Positions 44,052-52,830 are shown, counted from the stretch's first letter. The stretch: DNA of 64,000 nt from JBAXXL01 sp037127915 (GCA_037127915.1 JBAXXL010000010.1:43198-107197); one strand, 5' to 3'. Notes: generated from the sequence alone by a model not told the origin. A program made the numbers and translations.

Positions 44052-44147
44052 CTTATCAAGAATGACAGAGGGAAAAGGCCCGACGAAGTCATAGCAACCT
44101 AAATACATATTTAAGGTGCTAAATCCTACCCCTCGGGGAAAGATAAG
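44052..44147 (+). promoter_or_regulatory. SAM-I (S-box) riboswitch
   Basis: The aptamer is recognised by its conserved order: CTTATC (44052-44057) opening P1 with AAGAATGACAGAGGGA after it; GGCCCGACGAAG; AGCAACC; AAGGTGCTAAATCCT; a short P4 hairpin CCCC/GGGG; GAAAGATAAG closing P1 at 44147. These are the S-box core elements (the kink-turn GA pairs, GGCCC and GCAACC for the pseudoknot and SAM pocket). It binds S-adenosylmethionine and normally switches downstream genes off when SAM is plentiful. A terminator follows, and the regulated gene is a TonB-dependent receptor. Confidence 0.93.
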
Positions 44148-44183
44148 TTTTAATATTCCGGTAAATATTTTGATATACACTAG

Positions 44184-44216
44184 AATTCCTTAAGCTTATT
44201 GAAGGAATTTTTTTTT
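44184..44216 (+). terminator. Riboswitch-controlled intrinsic terminator
   Basis: AATTCCTT (44184-44191) pairs with AAGGAATT (44202-44209) and nine T follow (44208-44216). The loop contains CTTAT (about 44195-44199), which can pair with ATAAG at the 3' side of P1 (44143-44147). Without SAM this would form an antiterminator and let transcription continue; with SAM P1 forms and the terminator folds: an OFF switch. Confidence 0.85.
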
Positions 44217-44290
44217 GGCTTTATCTTGTTTGTAATTCGATAAGTTCAAATAAAGATTATTTCATATTTATAAGTTTTATAAGGTTAATA

Positions 44291-46651
44291 ATGGTATTAA
44301 CAAAATACATATCCTGGATTATCACATTTGTAGTTCTATCAATAACAATCACAAATGTTCAGGCATCAACCCCTGTCCAAAAAATCAGAGGGGAGGTTAG
44401 GAATTTAACTAATCAACAAACACTTACCGGTGTAACCGTTCAAATAATTGGTAACAACATCAATAAAGGAACTTGGACAACTCCTAAAGGGATCTATAAA
44501 TTCGATTCCATAGCGGTTGGAAGATATTCAATGAAAATCAGCTGTGTTGGTTATGAAACACAGATTCAGAATATTGTGCTTACTTCCGGCAAAGAATTTA
44601 TCTTGAATATAAATTTAACCGAAAGTTATGCTGTCGGAGAGCAAATAGAGGTTGTTGCTAATAAAAATAGTTTTATCCCAATAAATGAAGCGAATATCGT
44701 CAGCACAACAACCTTTTCGTTAGACGACGTAGAAAAATTCGCCGGTTCAAGAGGTGACCCTGCTAGGATGGCTCAAAATTTCGCCGGAGTATTAGGAGTA
44801 AACAGTTTGCGTAATGATATCGTTATCCGTGGTGGTTCACCAACGGAATTATTATGGCGGTTGGACGGTATGGATATTCCTAACCCTAACCACTTTGGAA
44901 CTCAAGGAGCAAGTGGTGGACCGGTAGGAGCAATAAATTCAAATCTACTTGCAAATAGTGATTTTGTTACAGGCGCTTTCCCAGCTACTTATGGCGATAA
45001 AATGAGTGGTGTATTTGATTTAAGCACCAGAAATGGTAATGAAGAAAAATACGAATACATAACACAGTTCAGTTACAGCGGAGCAGAATTGGGTGCCGAG
45101 GGACCAATCCCATTTGGAAAAGGTTCTTTTATTGCAAATTATAGATACTCTTTCCTCGATTTATTCAAAGCTATGGGTATGGATTTAGGTATTGTCGGGG
45201 TTCCTCGTTATCAGGATGGTATGATAAAATTGCACTTTGCACCTGATGATAAAAATCAAATAAGCGCAACTGCTCTTTATAGCAAAGACAATATATTTAT
45301 GGAAAGAGCAATCCTACCTGATGTAGTAACCGGTGATTGGAATTTGAAAAGCGGGAACAACAGTTTTTCAATAGGTGTTACCTGGCAGTATTTGTTTTCA
45401 GAAAAGCTATTCAGCAAACTAACTTTAGGAACGGTTTACGATAAATACAATACGAATATTGATTCAATAACCTGCGATCCAACAGAAATTCACGATGTAA
45501 CATCACTTGATAAATGGTTTTCACAAAATTCAAATGAAGGATACACAAATTTAAAATATAATTTATTCTACACCCCAATAAAAAATCATTTTATTACCTT
45601 TGGTGTTGAAGGTCGATACAAATACTATGAGCTTGACGAAAAGAGATACACATCCGGATGGGGTGATTATACTACTTGGGATTTGAATAAGGTAGGCAAT
45701 ACAATTCAATCTATGAATTTTATCAATTGGAATTGGAAAATAAGTCCAACACTGACTTCAAATATTGGTGTACATAGCCAATATTTAAAAATCAGCAATA
45801 AAGTGACTTTTGAACCGCGTTTTGCTTTATCGTGGAATTTCTTACAAGGGCAGTTCTTAAATATCGCTTTCGGTGTTCATAATCAATCCTTGCCATTACT
45901 ATTATATTACTCCGCCGATGATAATCACACACTTGATTTTATGCAATCCAAGCACATAGTTGCCGGTTATTCAGCGCAAATTACCGATAATATGCTATTC
46001 AAAGCCGAAGGATATTATAAATCAATCAGCAAAGCTCCAATAAGTAAAGGAGTTTCTGATTATTGGTCATTCCTTAATTCCGGAACCAACTGGGGTTCTA
46101 TTGGCGGCAAACAAAACTTGATTAGCGAGGGGACAGGTGATTGTTACGGTGCTGAATTATCTTTTATAAAACACTTTTCAGAAGGATATTATATAACTTC
46201 TACTGCTTCTTATATTAGACAACAATACAAAGGTTCCGATGGTGTATTAAGGTATGGCGGATTTGATAATAAATATATAATCAACATACTTGCGGGTTAC
46301 GAGTGGAAAATCACAAGTATATTCACAATTGAATTTGCCGCTAAATATACTTTAGCCGGTGGAGCTCCATATACTCCAATTGATTCAGTACAATCCGCAT
46401 TAAAAAACCAAACATATTATTCTGCAACCGAAGGTTTTACATTAAGAAAACCGGATTATAAAAGATTGGATATTAAAATCGATTTCAGAACTAATTTCAA
46501 TAAAGTCAGCGTAATCGGTTACTTCTCAGCAGAAAACATATTGAACACCAAAAATGTTCTCGAGTATCAATGGAGCAATTCCAAAAAAAGGATTGAAACA
46601 GTTTATCAATTAGGATTTTTCCCATTGGGCGGAGTCAGAGTTGAGTTTTAA
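44291..46651 (+). CDS. TonB-dependent outer-membrane receptor under SAM riboswitch control
   Basis: A 786-residue outer-membrane transporter. The signal peptide ends about residue 25 (VVLSITITNVQA). A carboxypeptidase-regulatory-like beta domain follows (about 32-110; KIRGEVRNLTNQQTLTGVTV, IKGTWTTPKGIYKFDSIAVG-like order, LNINLTES). Next is a plug domain (about 120-230; NFAGVLGVNSLRNDIVIRGG, SPTELLWRLDGMDIPNPNHF) and a beta barrel ending in an aromatic-terminated strand (GGVRVEF). It takes up a scarce ligand using TonB energy. The SAM-I riboswitch predicts a ligand tied to methionine/SAM supply, such as methionine, a precursor or a peptide (inference). No partner SusD gene follows. Confidence 0.92.
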   Translation: MVLTKYISWIITFVVLSITITNVQASTPVQKIRGEVRNLTNQQTLTGVTVQIIGNNINKGTWTTPKGIYKFDSIAVGRYSMKISCVGYETQIQNIVLTSGKEFILNINLTESYAVGEQIEVVANKNSFIPINEANIVSTTTFSLDDVEKFAGSRGDPARMAQNFAGVLGVNSLRNDIVIRGGSPTELLWRLDGMDIPNPNHFGTQGASGGPVGAINSNLLANSDFVTGAFPATYGDKMSGVFDLSTRNGNEEKYEYITQFSYSGAELGAEGPIPFGKGSFIANYRYSFLDLFKAMGMDLGIVGVPRYQDGMIKLHFAPDDKNQISATALYSKDNIFMERAILPDVVTGDWNLKSGNNSFSIGVTWQYLFSEKLFSKLTLGTVYDKYNTNIDSITCDPTEIHDVTSLDKWFSQNSNEGYTNLKYNLFYTPIKNHFITFGVEGRYKYYELDEKRYTSGWGDYTTWDLNKVGNTIQSMNFINWNWKISPTLTSNIGVHSQYLKISNKVTFEPRFALSWNFLQGQFLNIAFGVHNQSLPLLLYYSADDNHTLDFMQSKHIVAGYSAQITDNMLFKAEGYYKSISKAPISKGVSDYWSFLNSGTNWGSIGGKQNLISEGTGDCYGAELSFIKHFSEGYYITSTASYIRQQYKGSDGVLRYGGFDNKYIINILAGYEWKITSIFTIEFAAKYTLAGGAPYTPIDSVQSALKNQTYYSATEGFTLRKPDYKRLDIKIDFRTNFNKVSVIGYFSAENILNTKNVLEYQWSNSKKRIETVYQLGFFPLGGVRVEF

Positions 46652-46662
46652 ATAGTATAAAT

Positions 46663-46697
46663 AAATCGTTCCAAAGCAAGAAACTTTGGAACGATTT
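46663..46697. terminator. Bidirectional terminator between convergent genes
   Basis: AAATCGTTCCAAAG (46663-46676) pairs perfectly with CTTTGGAACGATTT (46684-46697), a 14-bp stem flanked by A-rich and T-rich ends. It lies between the TonB receptor and corA, which converge here. Confidence 0.85.
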
Positions 46698-46724
46698 ATA
46701 AAAATTATTCTAAACATAACAAGT

Positions 46725-47651
46725 TTAAAACCATTTCTTCTTTAAAAACAGCATAAAAACTAATATTGAAAATCCGAAAGATCCAAAAAGTATAATAAAA
46801 AAACCAAAGTGATTGTGCTGGAATGCATTAGGGACGTTCATTCCGTACATACTTGATATCAATGTTGGGATCATCAAAATTATGGAAATTGATGTCAATT
46901 GCTTCATGATAACATTCAAATTATTCGAAATAATAGAAGCATAAGCATCCATCATACCGCTCAAAATATCGCTGTGTATGTTGGCTGTTTCTAACGCTTG
47001 TCTTAGTTCGATTTCTACATCTTCAATTTGTTCCGGATCGTAGAACTCAATCTGCGATTTAATATTATTAAGTTTATGCATCAATATACTATCTCCTTTC
47101 AGCGAGGTTATAAAGAATACCAAACACTTTTCCAACCGAAGTAAAGCCTGCAAATCTTGGTTCTTAATAGAACGCTCCAACTCATTCTCAGCGTTCTTTA
47201 TCATCAAACTGATTTGCTTCAAATATTTCAAAAACCATATAGCTGAAGACAAAAGCAATTTAAAAACAAGGTCATAACCGTTCAAAATTGTTACTTTTTT
47301 TCGTTTACTGTACAAAATGAAATCGGACAGCATTTCGGTTTTATAATGGCAAACCGTAACAAGTATGTTGTCTTTTATAATAATACCAATCGGTACTGTT
47401 GAATAAGGCAAGGTTTTATCGAGCGCTAGGAAAGGTGTTCTAATAATGATTAAGCGCCATCCATCTTCGTCTTCTACACGAGGGCGTTCGTCGATATCTT
47501 CGATATCGTTCAGGAATGATTCGGGTAAATCAAGTTCGTTAATTAGGTATTCGCGATCTTCGGCTGTGGGACACTCAACGTGAACCCAACAATTCGGTTG
47601 CCAGTTTTCTACGGCGTATAAACCATCTTTATTTTCGAGAAAGGTTTTCAT
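46725..47651 (-). CDS. corA: CorA-family divalent cation transporter
   Basis: A 308-residue protein of the CorA family, which moves Mg2+ (or Co2+/Ni2+) as a pentameric channel. The N-terminal cytoplasmic domain has the family pattern WVHVECPTAEDREYLINELD, then DIDERPRVE. A long stalk helix follows, and two C-terminal transmembrane segments with the signature YGMN just after the first (TLISSMYGMNVPNAF). The second ends in a lysine-rich tail (LKKKWF). It is a second, independent magnesium route beside the NRAMP-like operon in this window. Transcribed away from nrfH, with a shared 390-bp gap. Confidence 0.93.
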   Translation of the reverse strand: MKTFLENKDGLYAVENWQPNCWVHVECPTAEDREYLINELDLPESFLNDIEDIDERPRVEDEDGWRLIIIRTPFLALDKTLPYSTVPIGIIIKDNILVTVCHYKTEMLSDFILYSKRKKVTILNGYDLVFKLLLSSAIWFLKYLKQISLMIKNAENELERSIKNQDLQALLRLEKCLVFFITSLKGDSILMHKLNNIKSQIEFYDPEQIEDVEIELRQALETANIHSDILSGMMDAYASIISNNLNVIMKQLTSISIILMIPTLISSMYGMNVPNAFQHNHFGFFIILFGSFGFSILVFMLFLKKKWF

Positions 47652-47870
47652 CGTATAACTTCTCCATTCAATAAGAACAGAGGTTATATCGCAATATTGG
47701 CTCTGTTCAAGAATTAATTACAAGAGTGATAGTCGTCCATATTCGGATTAATCAATTAATTAATAAAATTTTAAAATATTGCCCGTTTTGAGCAACTTGA
47801 ACATACAAAATTAAGGAATTTTTATTAATTCACCACTTTTTGCCGAATATTTTTATTTACCATTACAAAT

Positions 47871-47888
47871 TCACAAAACACTTTGTGA
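47871..47888. promoter_or_regulatory. Inverted repeat, possible CRP/FNR-family operator near nrfHA
   Basis: TCACAAA, 4 nt, TTTGTGA: a perfect 7-bp inverted repeat in a region otherwise without structure. The half sites resemble CRP/FNR-type boxes, which often control nitrite reduction. The arm order (TCACAAA first) and its distance of about 80 bp from the likely nrfH promoter are not standard, so this is tentative. Confidence 0.35.
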
Positions 47889-47969
47889 TTAATATTTTCG
47901 AAAAATGCTCAATTATTTACAAAAATATATTAATTTAAATCAATAAAATTTGTAATTTAGGAAATAATA

Positions 47970-48001
47970 TTTGTGCTAAAGCAGATACAATTATCTGTTT
48001 G
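47970..48001 (+). promoter_or_regulatory. Near-consensus promoter upstream of nrfH
   Basis: TTTG (47970-47973), 20 bases, TCTGTTTG (47994-48001): one mismatch to TAnnTTTG, 39 bp before the nrfH start. A weaker -7 box would suit an activator-dependent promoter. Confidence 0.35.
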
Positions 48002-48040
48002 TATAAATATAATTTAAATGCAATAAATTTGGGCTTATAG

Positions 48041-48625
48041 ATGATTAGAAGAATTATTCAAAAGCTGTTGCCGCCGGACCGATGGAGAGCGCAGGTAATA
48101 ATATTACTTGGTGTGATTTGCGGTTTAGTAGCATTTTTATTTTATGTTTCTAAAGCTCATTCTTATATTTCCGATTCGCCGCAAACCTGTGTAAATTGCC
48201 ATATAATGGCTCCGCAATACGCGACCTGGAGTCACAGCAGTCATCGGATTTGCACAAACTGCAACGATTGCCACGTACCGCAGAACAACATTTTAAGCCA
48301 TTATTTTTTTAAAGCAAAAGACGGGATGCGCCACTCCGCGATTTTTACTATACGGACAGAACCGTCGGTCATTTTTATTTTACCCGCCGGTCAAAAAGTA
48401 GTACAGAAAAATTGCCTGCGGTGCCACGAAAATCTGATGACGGATTATAAATTGATGGCATATAACAAAGAAATACAAAAATTTAGGAACGAGCGGAAGT
48501 GCTGGGAATGTCATCGCGAAACCCCGCACGGGCGAGTAAATGGTATAGCGAGTGTGCCAAACGCTCAGGCACCGCTACCGGAATCACCGGTTCCGGGTTG
48601 GTTACGAAAAATAATGTCAAAATAA
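48041..48625 (+). CDS. nrfH: Cytochrome c nitrite reductase small subunit NrfH
   Basis: A 194-residue membrane-anchored tetrahaem cytochrome of the NapC/NirT family that takes electrons from menaquinol and passes them to NrfA. One N-terminal transmembrane helix (about 18-42; VIILLGVICGLVAFLFYVSK) is followed by four haem c motifs: CVNCHIM, CNDCH (in CTNCNDCHVP), CLRCH and CWECH. The first has the CxxCHxM form in which the nearby Met is the unusual haem ligand. KDGMRHS, the quinol-site region, follows the second motif. It ends 12 bp before nrfA, so one operon. The pair carries out respiratory nitrite reduction to ammonium in the periplasm. Confidence 0.95.
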   Translation: MIRRIIQKLLPPDRWRAQVIILLGVICGLVAFLFYVSKAHSYISDSPQTCVNCHIMAPQYATWSHSSHRICTNCNDCHVPQNNILSHYFFKAKDGMRHSAIFTIRTEPSVIFILPAGQKVVQKNCLRCHENLMTDYKLMAYNKEIQKFRNERKCWECHRETPHGRVNGIASVPNAQAPLPESPVPGWLRKIMSK

Positions 48626-48637
48626 TAGATTACGAAA

Positions 48638-50152
48638 ATGAAAAGTATAAACGAATTAATCAAAAAGCGTCCCTTCATAAGCTGGATATTGTTCTTCGCA
48701 ACAATAGTCGTGGTTTTTTTCTTGGGTTTGCTTGCTTCGTCCATAATCGAACGCCGAACGGAAGCTGAATTTGCATATAAACCACAAGTTAAATTCGGAC
48801 AATTTGAACCGAGAAATGAAATTTGGGGACAAAACTTCCCGCGCGAAGCTGAAACTTATGAAAAAACAGCCGATACTACATTCAAAAGCAAGTATAACGG
48901 CTCTGCAACTATAGATATGCTCGAAGTTGACCCGCGTTTGGTTGTGCTTTGGGCTGGGTATGCCTTTTCGAAAGATTATAAACAAGGGCGCGGACATCAC
49001 CACGCTGTCGAAGATATTAGAAACACGTTGCGTACGGGTGCTCCTATGAACGGAGAACCGAGTCCGCAATCAAATACCTGCTGGACTTGCAAAAGTCCCG
49101 ATGTGCCTCGATTGATGAATAAAATGGGTGTAGTGGAATTTTACAAAGGTACTTGGGAAACCAAAGGAAGCGAAATAGTAAATCCCATCGGTTGTGCTGA
49201 TTGCCACGACTCGAAAACAATGAATCTGCATATTTCAAGACCTGCTTTAGCCGAGGCGTTCAAAAGACAGGGCAAGGATATAACCAAAGCCACACATCAG
49301 GAGATGCGTACATTGGTTTGCGCTCAATGCCACGTGGAATATTATTTTGACAAAAAGAAAATCGAACACGTTGCTTACCTGACATTCCCTTGGGATGGCG
49401 GAACAAGTTGTGAATCAATAGAAGCGTACTACGATAAAATTGAATTTTCGGATTGGATTCATCCATTTAGCAAAGCGCCGATGTTGAAAGCTCAGCATCC
49501 GGAATATGAAACTTATACTATGAGCGTGCATTACGAACGCGGCGTTTCATGCGCCGATTGCCACATGCCTTTTATGAGCCAAGGCGGTCAAAAATTCACA
49601 GACCACCATATTCAAAGTCCGTTGAACAACATCGCAAATTCTTGCCAAGTATGCCATAGACAGGAAACGGCGCAGTTGATTAAAGATGTTACCGAAAGGC
49701 AAGAACGTATTTTGCAAAGCCGCGATGCTCTGGAGGAATTGCTTGTTCGCGCCCATATAGAAGCAAAAACAGCTTGGGACAAAGGTGCAACCGATAAAGA
49801 AATGGCTGATATATTGAAACTTATCCGCCAGGCGCAATGGAGATGGGATTTCTCTGCCGCATCGCACGGCGCATCGTTCCACGCGCCGCTTGAAATGAGC
49901 CGAATAATTGCAAACGGTATTATCAAAGCTCAGGAAGCAAGAATAAAACTAACCAGAGTGTTAGCAAAATTAGGTTATACCGGTGAAATAGCATATCCGG
50001 ATATTTCTACAAAAGCAAAAGCTCAAGCTTATATCGGATTGGATATGGCAAAATTGAACAAAGCGAAAACGGAATTTAAACTGAAAGTTGTTCCTGAATG
50101 GCTAAAAAAAGCCGCGGCGAGAGAAAAGAAATATAAGGTGTGGGTGTATTAG
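48638..50152 (+). CDS. nrfA: Ammonia-forming cytochrome c nitrite reductase NrfA
   Basis: A 504-residue periplasmic pentahaem enzyme that reduces nitrite to ammonium with six electrons. A signal anchor comes first (ISWILFFATIVVVFFLGLLA). The catalytic haem has the diagnostic CxxCK motif (CWTCK at 148-152), with lysine as ligand. Four CxxCH motifs follow: CADCH (186), CAQCH (228), CADCH (305) and CQVCH (336). HHHAVEDIRNTLRTGAP and YYFDKKKIEHVAYLTFPWD are typical family stretches (the latter near the calcium site). It is co-transcribed with nrfH. A nearby anaerobic regulator site is possible upstream. No other nrf genes follow; haem attachment must be done by a system encoded elsewhere. Confidence 0.97.
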   Translation: MKSINELIKKRPFISWILFFATIVVVFFLGLLASSIIERRTEAEFAYKPQVKFGQFEPRNEIWGQNFPREAETYEKTADTTFKSKYNGSATIDMLEVDPRLVVLWAGYAFSKDYKQGRGHHHAVEDIRNTLRTGAPMNGEPSPQSNTCWTCKSPDVPRLMNKMGVVEFYKGTWETKGSEIVNPIGCADCHDSKTMNLHISRPALAEAFKRQGKDITKATHQEMRTLVCAQCHVEYYFDKKKIEHVAYLTFPWDGGTSCESIEAYYDKIEFSDWIHPFSKAPMLKAQHPEYETYTMSVHYERGVSCADCHMPFMSQGGQKFTDHHIQSPLNNIANSCQVCHRQETAQLIKDVTERQERILQSRDALEELLVRAHIEAKTAWDKGATDKEMADILKLIRQAQWRWDFSAASHGASFHAPLEMSRIIANGIIKAQEARIKLTRVLAKLGYTGEIAYPDISTKAKAQAYIGLDMAKLNKAKTEFKLKVVPEWLKKAAAREKKYKVWVY

Positions 50153-50170
50153 AAATATTATGAGCTACCA

Positions 50171-51034
50171 ATGAAAATAGATGAGATTAGGGAATTATTT
50201 AATAAATTCGAATCTGTGGTTTCTTACATTGAAGGTGTTGAGTGTTGGAGTGCAAGAGAACTTCAAAAATTGCTTGGTTATAGTAAGTGGGAAAATTTTG
50301 AAAATGTTATAACAAAAGCAAAAATTGCTTGTGAAAATGCTGGAATCGAAGTTGACGATCACTTTCCTGACGTCAGGAAGGTGATAGAAGCAGGAAAAGG
50401 TGCTATACAAGATATTGCTGATATAGCTTTAACAAGATATGCTTGCTACTTGGTCGCTCAAAATGGTGATAGTAGAAAGCCAGAAATATCCTTCGCACAA
50501 AATTATTTTGCTGTTCAAACAAGAAAAGCCGAAATTATCGCACAAAAACTATTAGAATATGAACGAGTGGTTGCAAGAGCAAAATTAAGTAATACCGAAA
50601 AAAACTTATCAGGAATATTATATGAAAGAGGGATTGATGGTAAGGGATTTGCAATAATACGCTCAAAAGGCGATCAATCATTATTCAATCTTACAACTGA
50701 GAAATTAAAAAGAAAATTAAATATACCCGAAACGAGACCTGTAGCAGATTTTTTACCAACCGTTGGCATCAAAGCAAAGGATCTTGCCGCTGAAATGACC
50801 GGTATAAATGTACAAAGTAAAGATTTAAGAGGTCAATATCCCATCGAGAATGAACACATAGATAATAATAAAGCAGTTCGAAATATGCTAATAAGTCGTG
50901 GGATACAACCCGAATCATTACAACCGGCGGAGGATGTAAAAAAAGTAGAAAGAAAGTTAGCAAAGATGAACAAAGAAATTTTAATTGAAACCAAAAAGCA
51001 GGTAAACAAGAGAGACAAGGATAAACGAAATTAA
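50171..51034 (+). CDS. dinD: DinD-like DNA damage-inducible protein
   Basis: A 287-residue protein of the DinD family. An N-terminal BRO-N-like part (about 15-125; CWSARELQKLLGYSKWENFE, DVRKVIEAGKGAIQDIADIA, LTRYACYLVAQNGD) is followed by a C-terminal part with ERGIDGKGFAIIRSKGDQSL and GQYPIENEHIDNNKAVRNML. In E. coli DinD is part of the SOS response and inhibits RecA-mediated strand exchange. No LexA box was identified upstream; it starts only 18 bp after nrfA and may ride on that transcript. The family is often spread by horizontal transfer, so its place behind nrfHA may be recent (inference). Confidence 0.85.
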   Translation: MKIDEIRELFNKFESVVSYIEGVECWSARELQKLLGYSKWENFENVITKAKIACENAGIEVDDHFPDVRKVIEAGKGAIQDIADIALTRYACYLVAQNGDSRKPEISFAQNYFAVQTRKAEIIAQKLLEYERVVARAKLSNTEKNLSGILYERGIDGKGFAIIRSKGDQSLFNLTTEKLKRKLNIPETRPVADFLPTVGIKAKDLAAEMTGINVQSKDLRGQYPIENEHIDNNKAVRNMLISRGIQPESLQPAEDVKKVERKLAKMNKEILIETKKQVNKRDKDKRN

Positions 51035-51060
51035 TAAATTGAGCAAATGGAAAATTAAAA

Positions 51061-51098
51061 AAACCTTCCGAAGGATTACACTTTCGGAAGGTTTTTTT
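51061..51098. terminator. Strong terminator after dinD
   Basis: AAACCTTCCGAA (51061-51072) pairs perfectly with TTCGGAAGGTTT (51083-51094), followed by seven T counting from 51092. The A-run before the stem lets it work on the minus strand too, for the convergent lipoprotein gene. The AACCTTCCGAA core also occurs inside a T9SS sorting domain at 57,445. Confidence 0.88.
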
Positions 51099-51115
51099 CT
51101 TCATTAATCTTTATA

Positions 51116-52126
51116 CTATTCTTCATAACCAATATAATAATTTACAATCTCCCCGCCAAGACTAATTTTTGGTTTGTTCAGCTTTTTCCATTTATAATAT
51201 TCTTCCATACGAAGTTTTAATCCTGCGGGTAGTAATAAAGTATTCATATATTGATCGCAAATAAATTCATTTAAAAATCCACAATTCCTGATGTTTAGAA
51301 GTTCATTTAAATATGGCTTGAATTGAGATTTGTTTTGTTTGACACTATCCCAAGCGGCAATCATTTGTGTCAAAGATTCTCTATGACATTCAAAATATAA
51401 GCCTGGAAATCCGGATACACGCTCTAATGAATCAACATTCTCCCTAATCCATTTGATTTTTGTCATTGCCGCTGTAGTTATGGGGATAAAGCCAAAGCTA
51501 TCCTTAACAGCGGCTGGACAAACATGAAGATCAATTCCAATCTTTAATGGATCAAATTTCACTACATCAATTGGAGAAAATTTATCAATCAGTTGCGTAG
51601 TTATTTTGTTTAGCTCATTAGAGTCAATGTTATCAGCAGTAATTCGGTATTTAACAAAATATTTGGCGCATTCAAATAAAACCACAGAAGTAGTGAATTT
51701 ATATTCTTTAATTGTTGCTCTAAGTCCAAGAACTTTGTACCCATCTTTTGCAACCTTGATTGTTTTATGCGATACATCAATGGGCGTATTAAGACTATAC
51801 GAAATTCCTAGTAAACATTTAAAATACTCGTCTCTCAATCTATATTCCTCGGCCCAACCTGCCGGATAAATATAAATCGAAACAACAATATTATTTTTAT
51901 TAACAATATCTTTATAACTCACACCAATATCAGTGCATTCAGGATTAAATCCATATACATCCGTTCGTTTGAAATTATCGAAACTTTCGGGAAATACTAC
52001 TTTTGTTTTGTGATTAAAAGCACCTTCTATGTATATTTTTTTGGGGCGAAATACTTTTGTCGAGGTACACCCGACAATTAAAAAAGAAACTATTAGAAAG
52101 CACGAGAGTTTATAAATAAAATTCAT
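51116..52126 (-). CDS. Lipoprotein of unknown function
   Basis: A 336-residue protein. I choose the ATG at 52124-52126, which gives MNFIYKLSCFLIVSFLIVGC: a lipoprotein signal with lipobox LIVGC. An in-frame ATG 30 bp upstream would bury it, and GGATG precedes the chosen start. After the lipidated Cys come about 195 residues of mixed alpha/beta sequence (VVFPESFDNFKRTDVYGFNP, IYIYPAGWAEEY), then a region with WIRENVDSLERVSGFPGLYF and a Tyr-rich C-terminus. No family was recognised. It is anchored in a membrane facing the periplasm or the cell surface. Confidence 0.7.
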   Translation of the reverse strand: MNFIYKLSCFLIVSFLIVGCTSTKVFRPKKIYIEGAFNHKTKVVFPESFDNFKRTDVYGFNPECTDIGVSYKDIVNKNNIVVSIYIYPAGWAEEYRLRDEYFKCLLGISYSLNTPIDVSHKTIKVAKDGYKVLGLRATIKEYKFTTSVVLFECAKYFVKYRITADNIDSNELNKITTQLIDKFSPIDVVKFDPLKIGIDLHVCPAAVKDSFGFIPITTAAMTKIKWIRENVDSLERVSGFPGLYFECHRESLTQMIAAWDSVKQNKSQFKPYLNELLNIRNCGFLNEFICDQYMNTLLLPAGLKLRMEEYYKWKKLNKPKISLGGEIVNYYIGYEE

Positions 52127-52199
52127 AATTACATCCACTTCAAATTTTAATATCAATACTTTTCTTTAATACAAACTTAATAAAATTTTACGATTATCA

Positions 52200-52340
52200 T
52201 TACTTCACTACAACAAACTTATTTGTTTCTGTTACAATTCCATCAGTGATGGCGCAAAAATATACACCTATTCCAAGGAATAATATTATATTATTTTGTA
52301 AATTATCAGAAAAATTGTAATTTCGATTAAGTTTTAAAAT
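52200..52340 (-). pseudogene. Relic of a T9SS C-terminal sorting domain
   Basis: On the minus strand the frame ending at 52200 reads GVYFCAITDGIVTETNKFVV and VK before the stop: the closing strands of a T9SS type A sorting domain (G-x-Y-F-x-x-x-x-D-G ... K-F-V-V-x-K). Upstream of it the sequence loses the pattern within about 40 residues, has no cargo domain, and runs into the divergent lipoprotein gene. I read it as the 3' stub of a deleted T9SS cargo gene. Confidence 0.5.
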
Positions 52341-52380
52341 AAAGTCTAAATTTTTTATTTTCAAATTGGGAATCTTAGCC

Positions 52381-52818
52381 ATGCGAATAAAAAGAATTAC
52401 TTATCTGGCACTATTAATACCCATTTTAATTATGGGGTGCTGTTCATCGAAATGCGGCGGCAAGCTCACAGAATATACAATTTCTTGGGGCGAAGGCGGC
52501 GGCGCTACAGGCCGTTGGAGCGGTTACACGATTGATTCTAAAGAAAAAGAGCTAACCAAATGGTCCGGTATGATGCAGGAACAAAATCCTACCCACCTAA
52601 AGAAATTATGCAAATCGAAATTGAAAGCTACACTCAATGAGATTGAAGCAAACGACCTAATCAATGTCAATTATCAAGAACCGGCGAATATGTCGCATTA
52701 CATTAAAATAACAACTGCGGGCAAAACCAATGTTATAATATGGAACCCCAATTTAGAAAACGAACTTACCACAAAACTGAACAAATTTTATGACTTTCTA
52801 AATAAATATACCAATTAA
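52381..52818 (+). CDS. Small lipoprotein of unknown function
   Basis: A 145-residue protein starting MRIKRITYLALLIPILIMGC, with lipobox LIMGC and a second Cys right after. The frame is open a little upstream (TTG at 52366), but the ATG at 52381 gives the proper lipoprotein signal. The mature part has a Gly-rich stretch (ISWGEGGGATGRWSGYTIDS) and then an alpha/beta region ending in a helix (LNKFYDFLNKYTN). It is reminiscent of small 'candidate secreted inhibitor' type proteins, but I cannot assign a family. It lies 12 bp upstream of the secreted M4 protease gene, so the two are probably co-expressed; a role linked to the protease is possible by position only. Confidence 0.65.
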   Translation: MRIKRITYLALLIPILIMGCCSSKCGGKLTEYTISWGEGGGATGRWSGYTIDSKEKELTKWSGMMQEQNPTHLKKLCKSKLKATLNEIEANDLINVNYQEPANMSHYIKITTAGKTNVIIWNPNLENELTTKLNKFYDFLNKYTN

Positions 52819-52830
52819 TAGAGGTATCAA

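Larger units (their letters stand above)
47652..48040. other. Divergent intergenic region between corA and nrfH
   Basis: About 390 AT-rich bp without an ORF. It holds an operator-like inverted repeat (47871-47888) and a near-consensus promoter facing nrfH (listed separately). A GGAG ribosome binding site is visible for corA on the minus strand near 47,667. Confidence 0.5.

Noticed and set aside
50171..51034. dinD as part of a prophage or defence island
   Set aside because: No phage, integrase, restriction or other defence gene lies nearby; the neighbours are ordinary metabolic and secretory genes.
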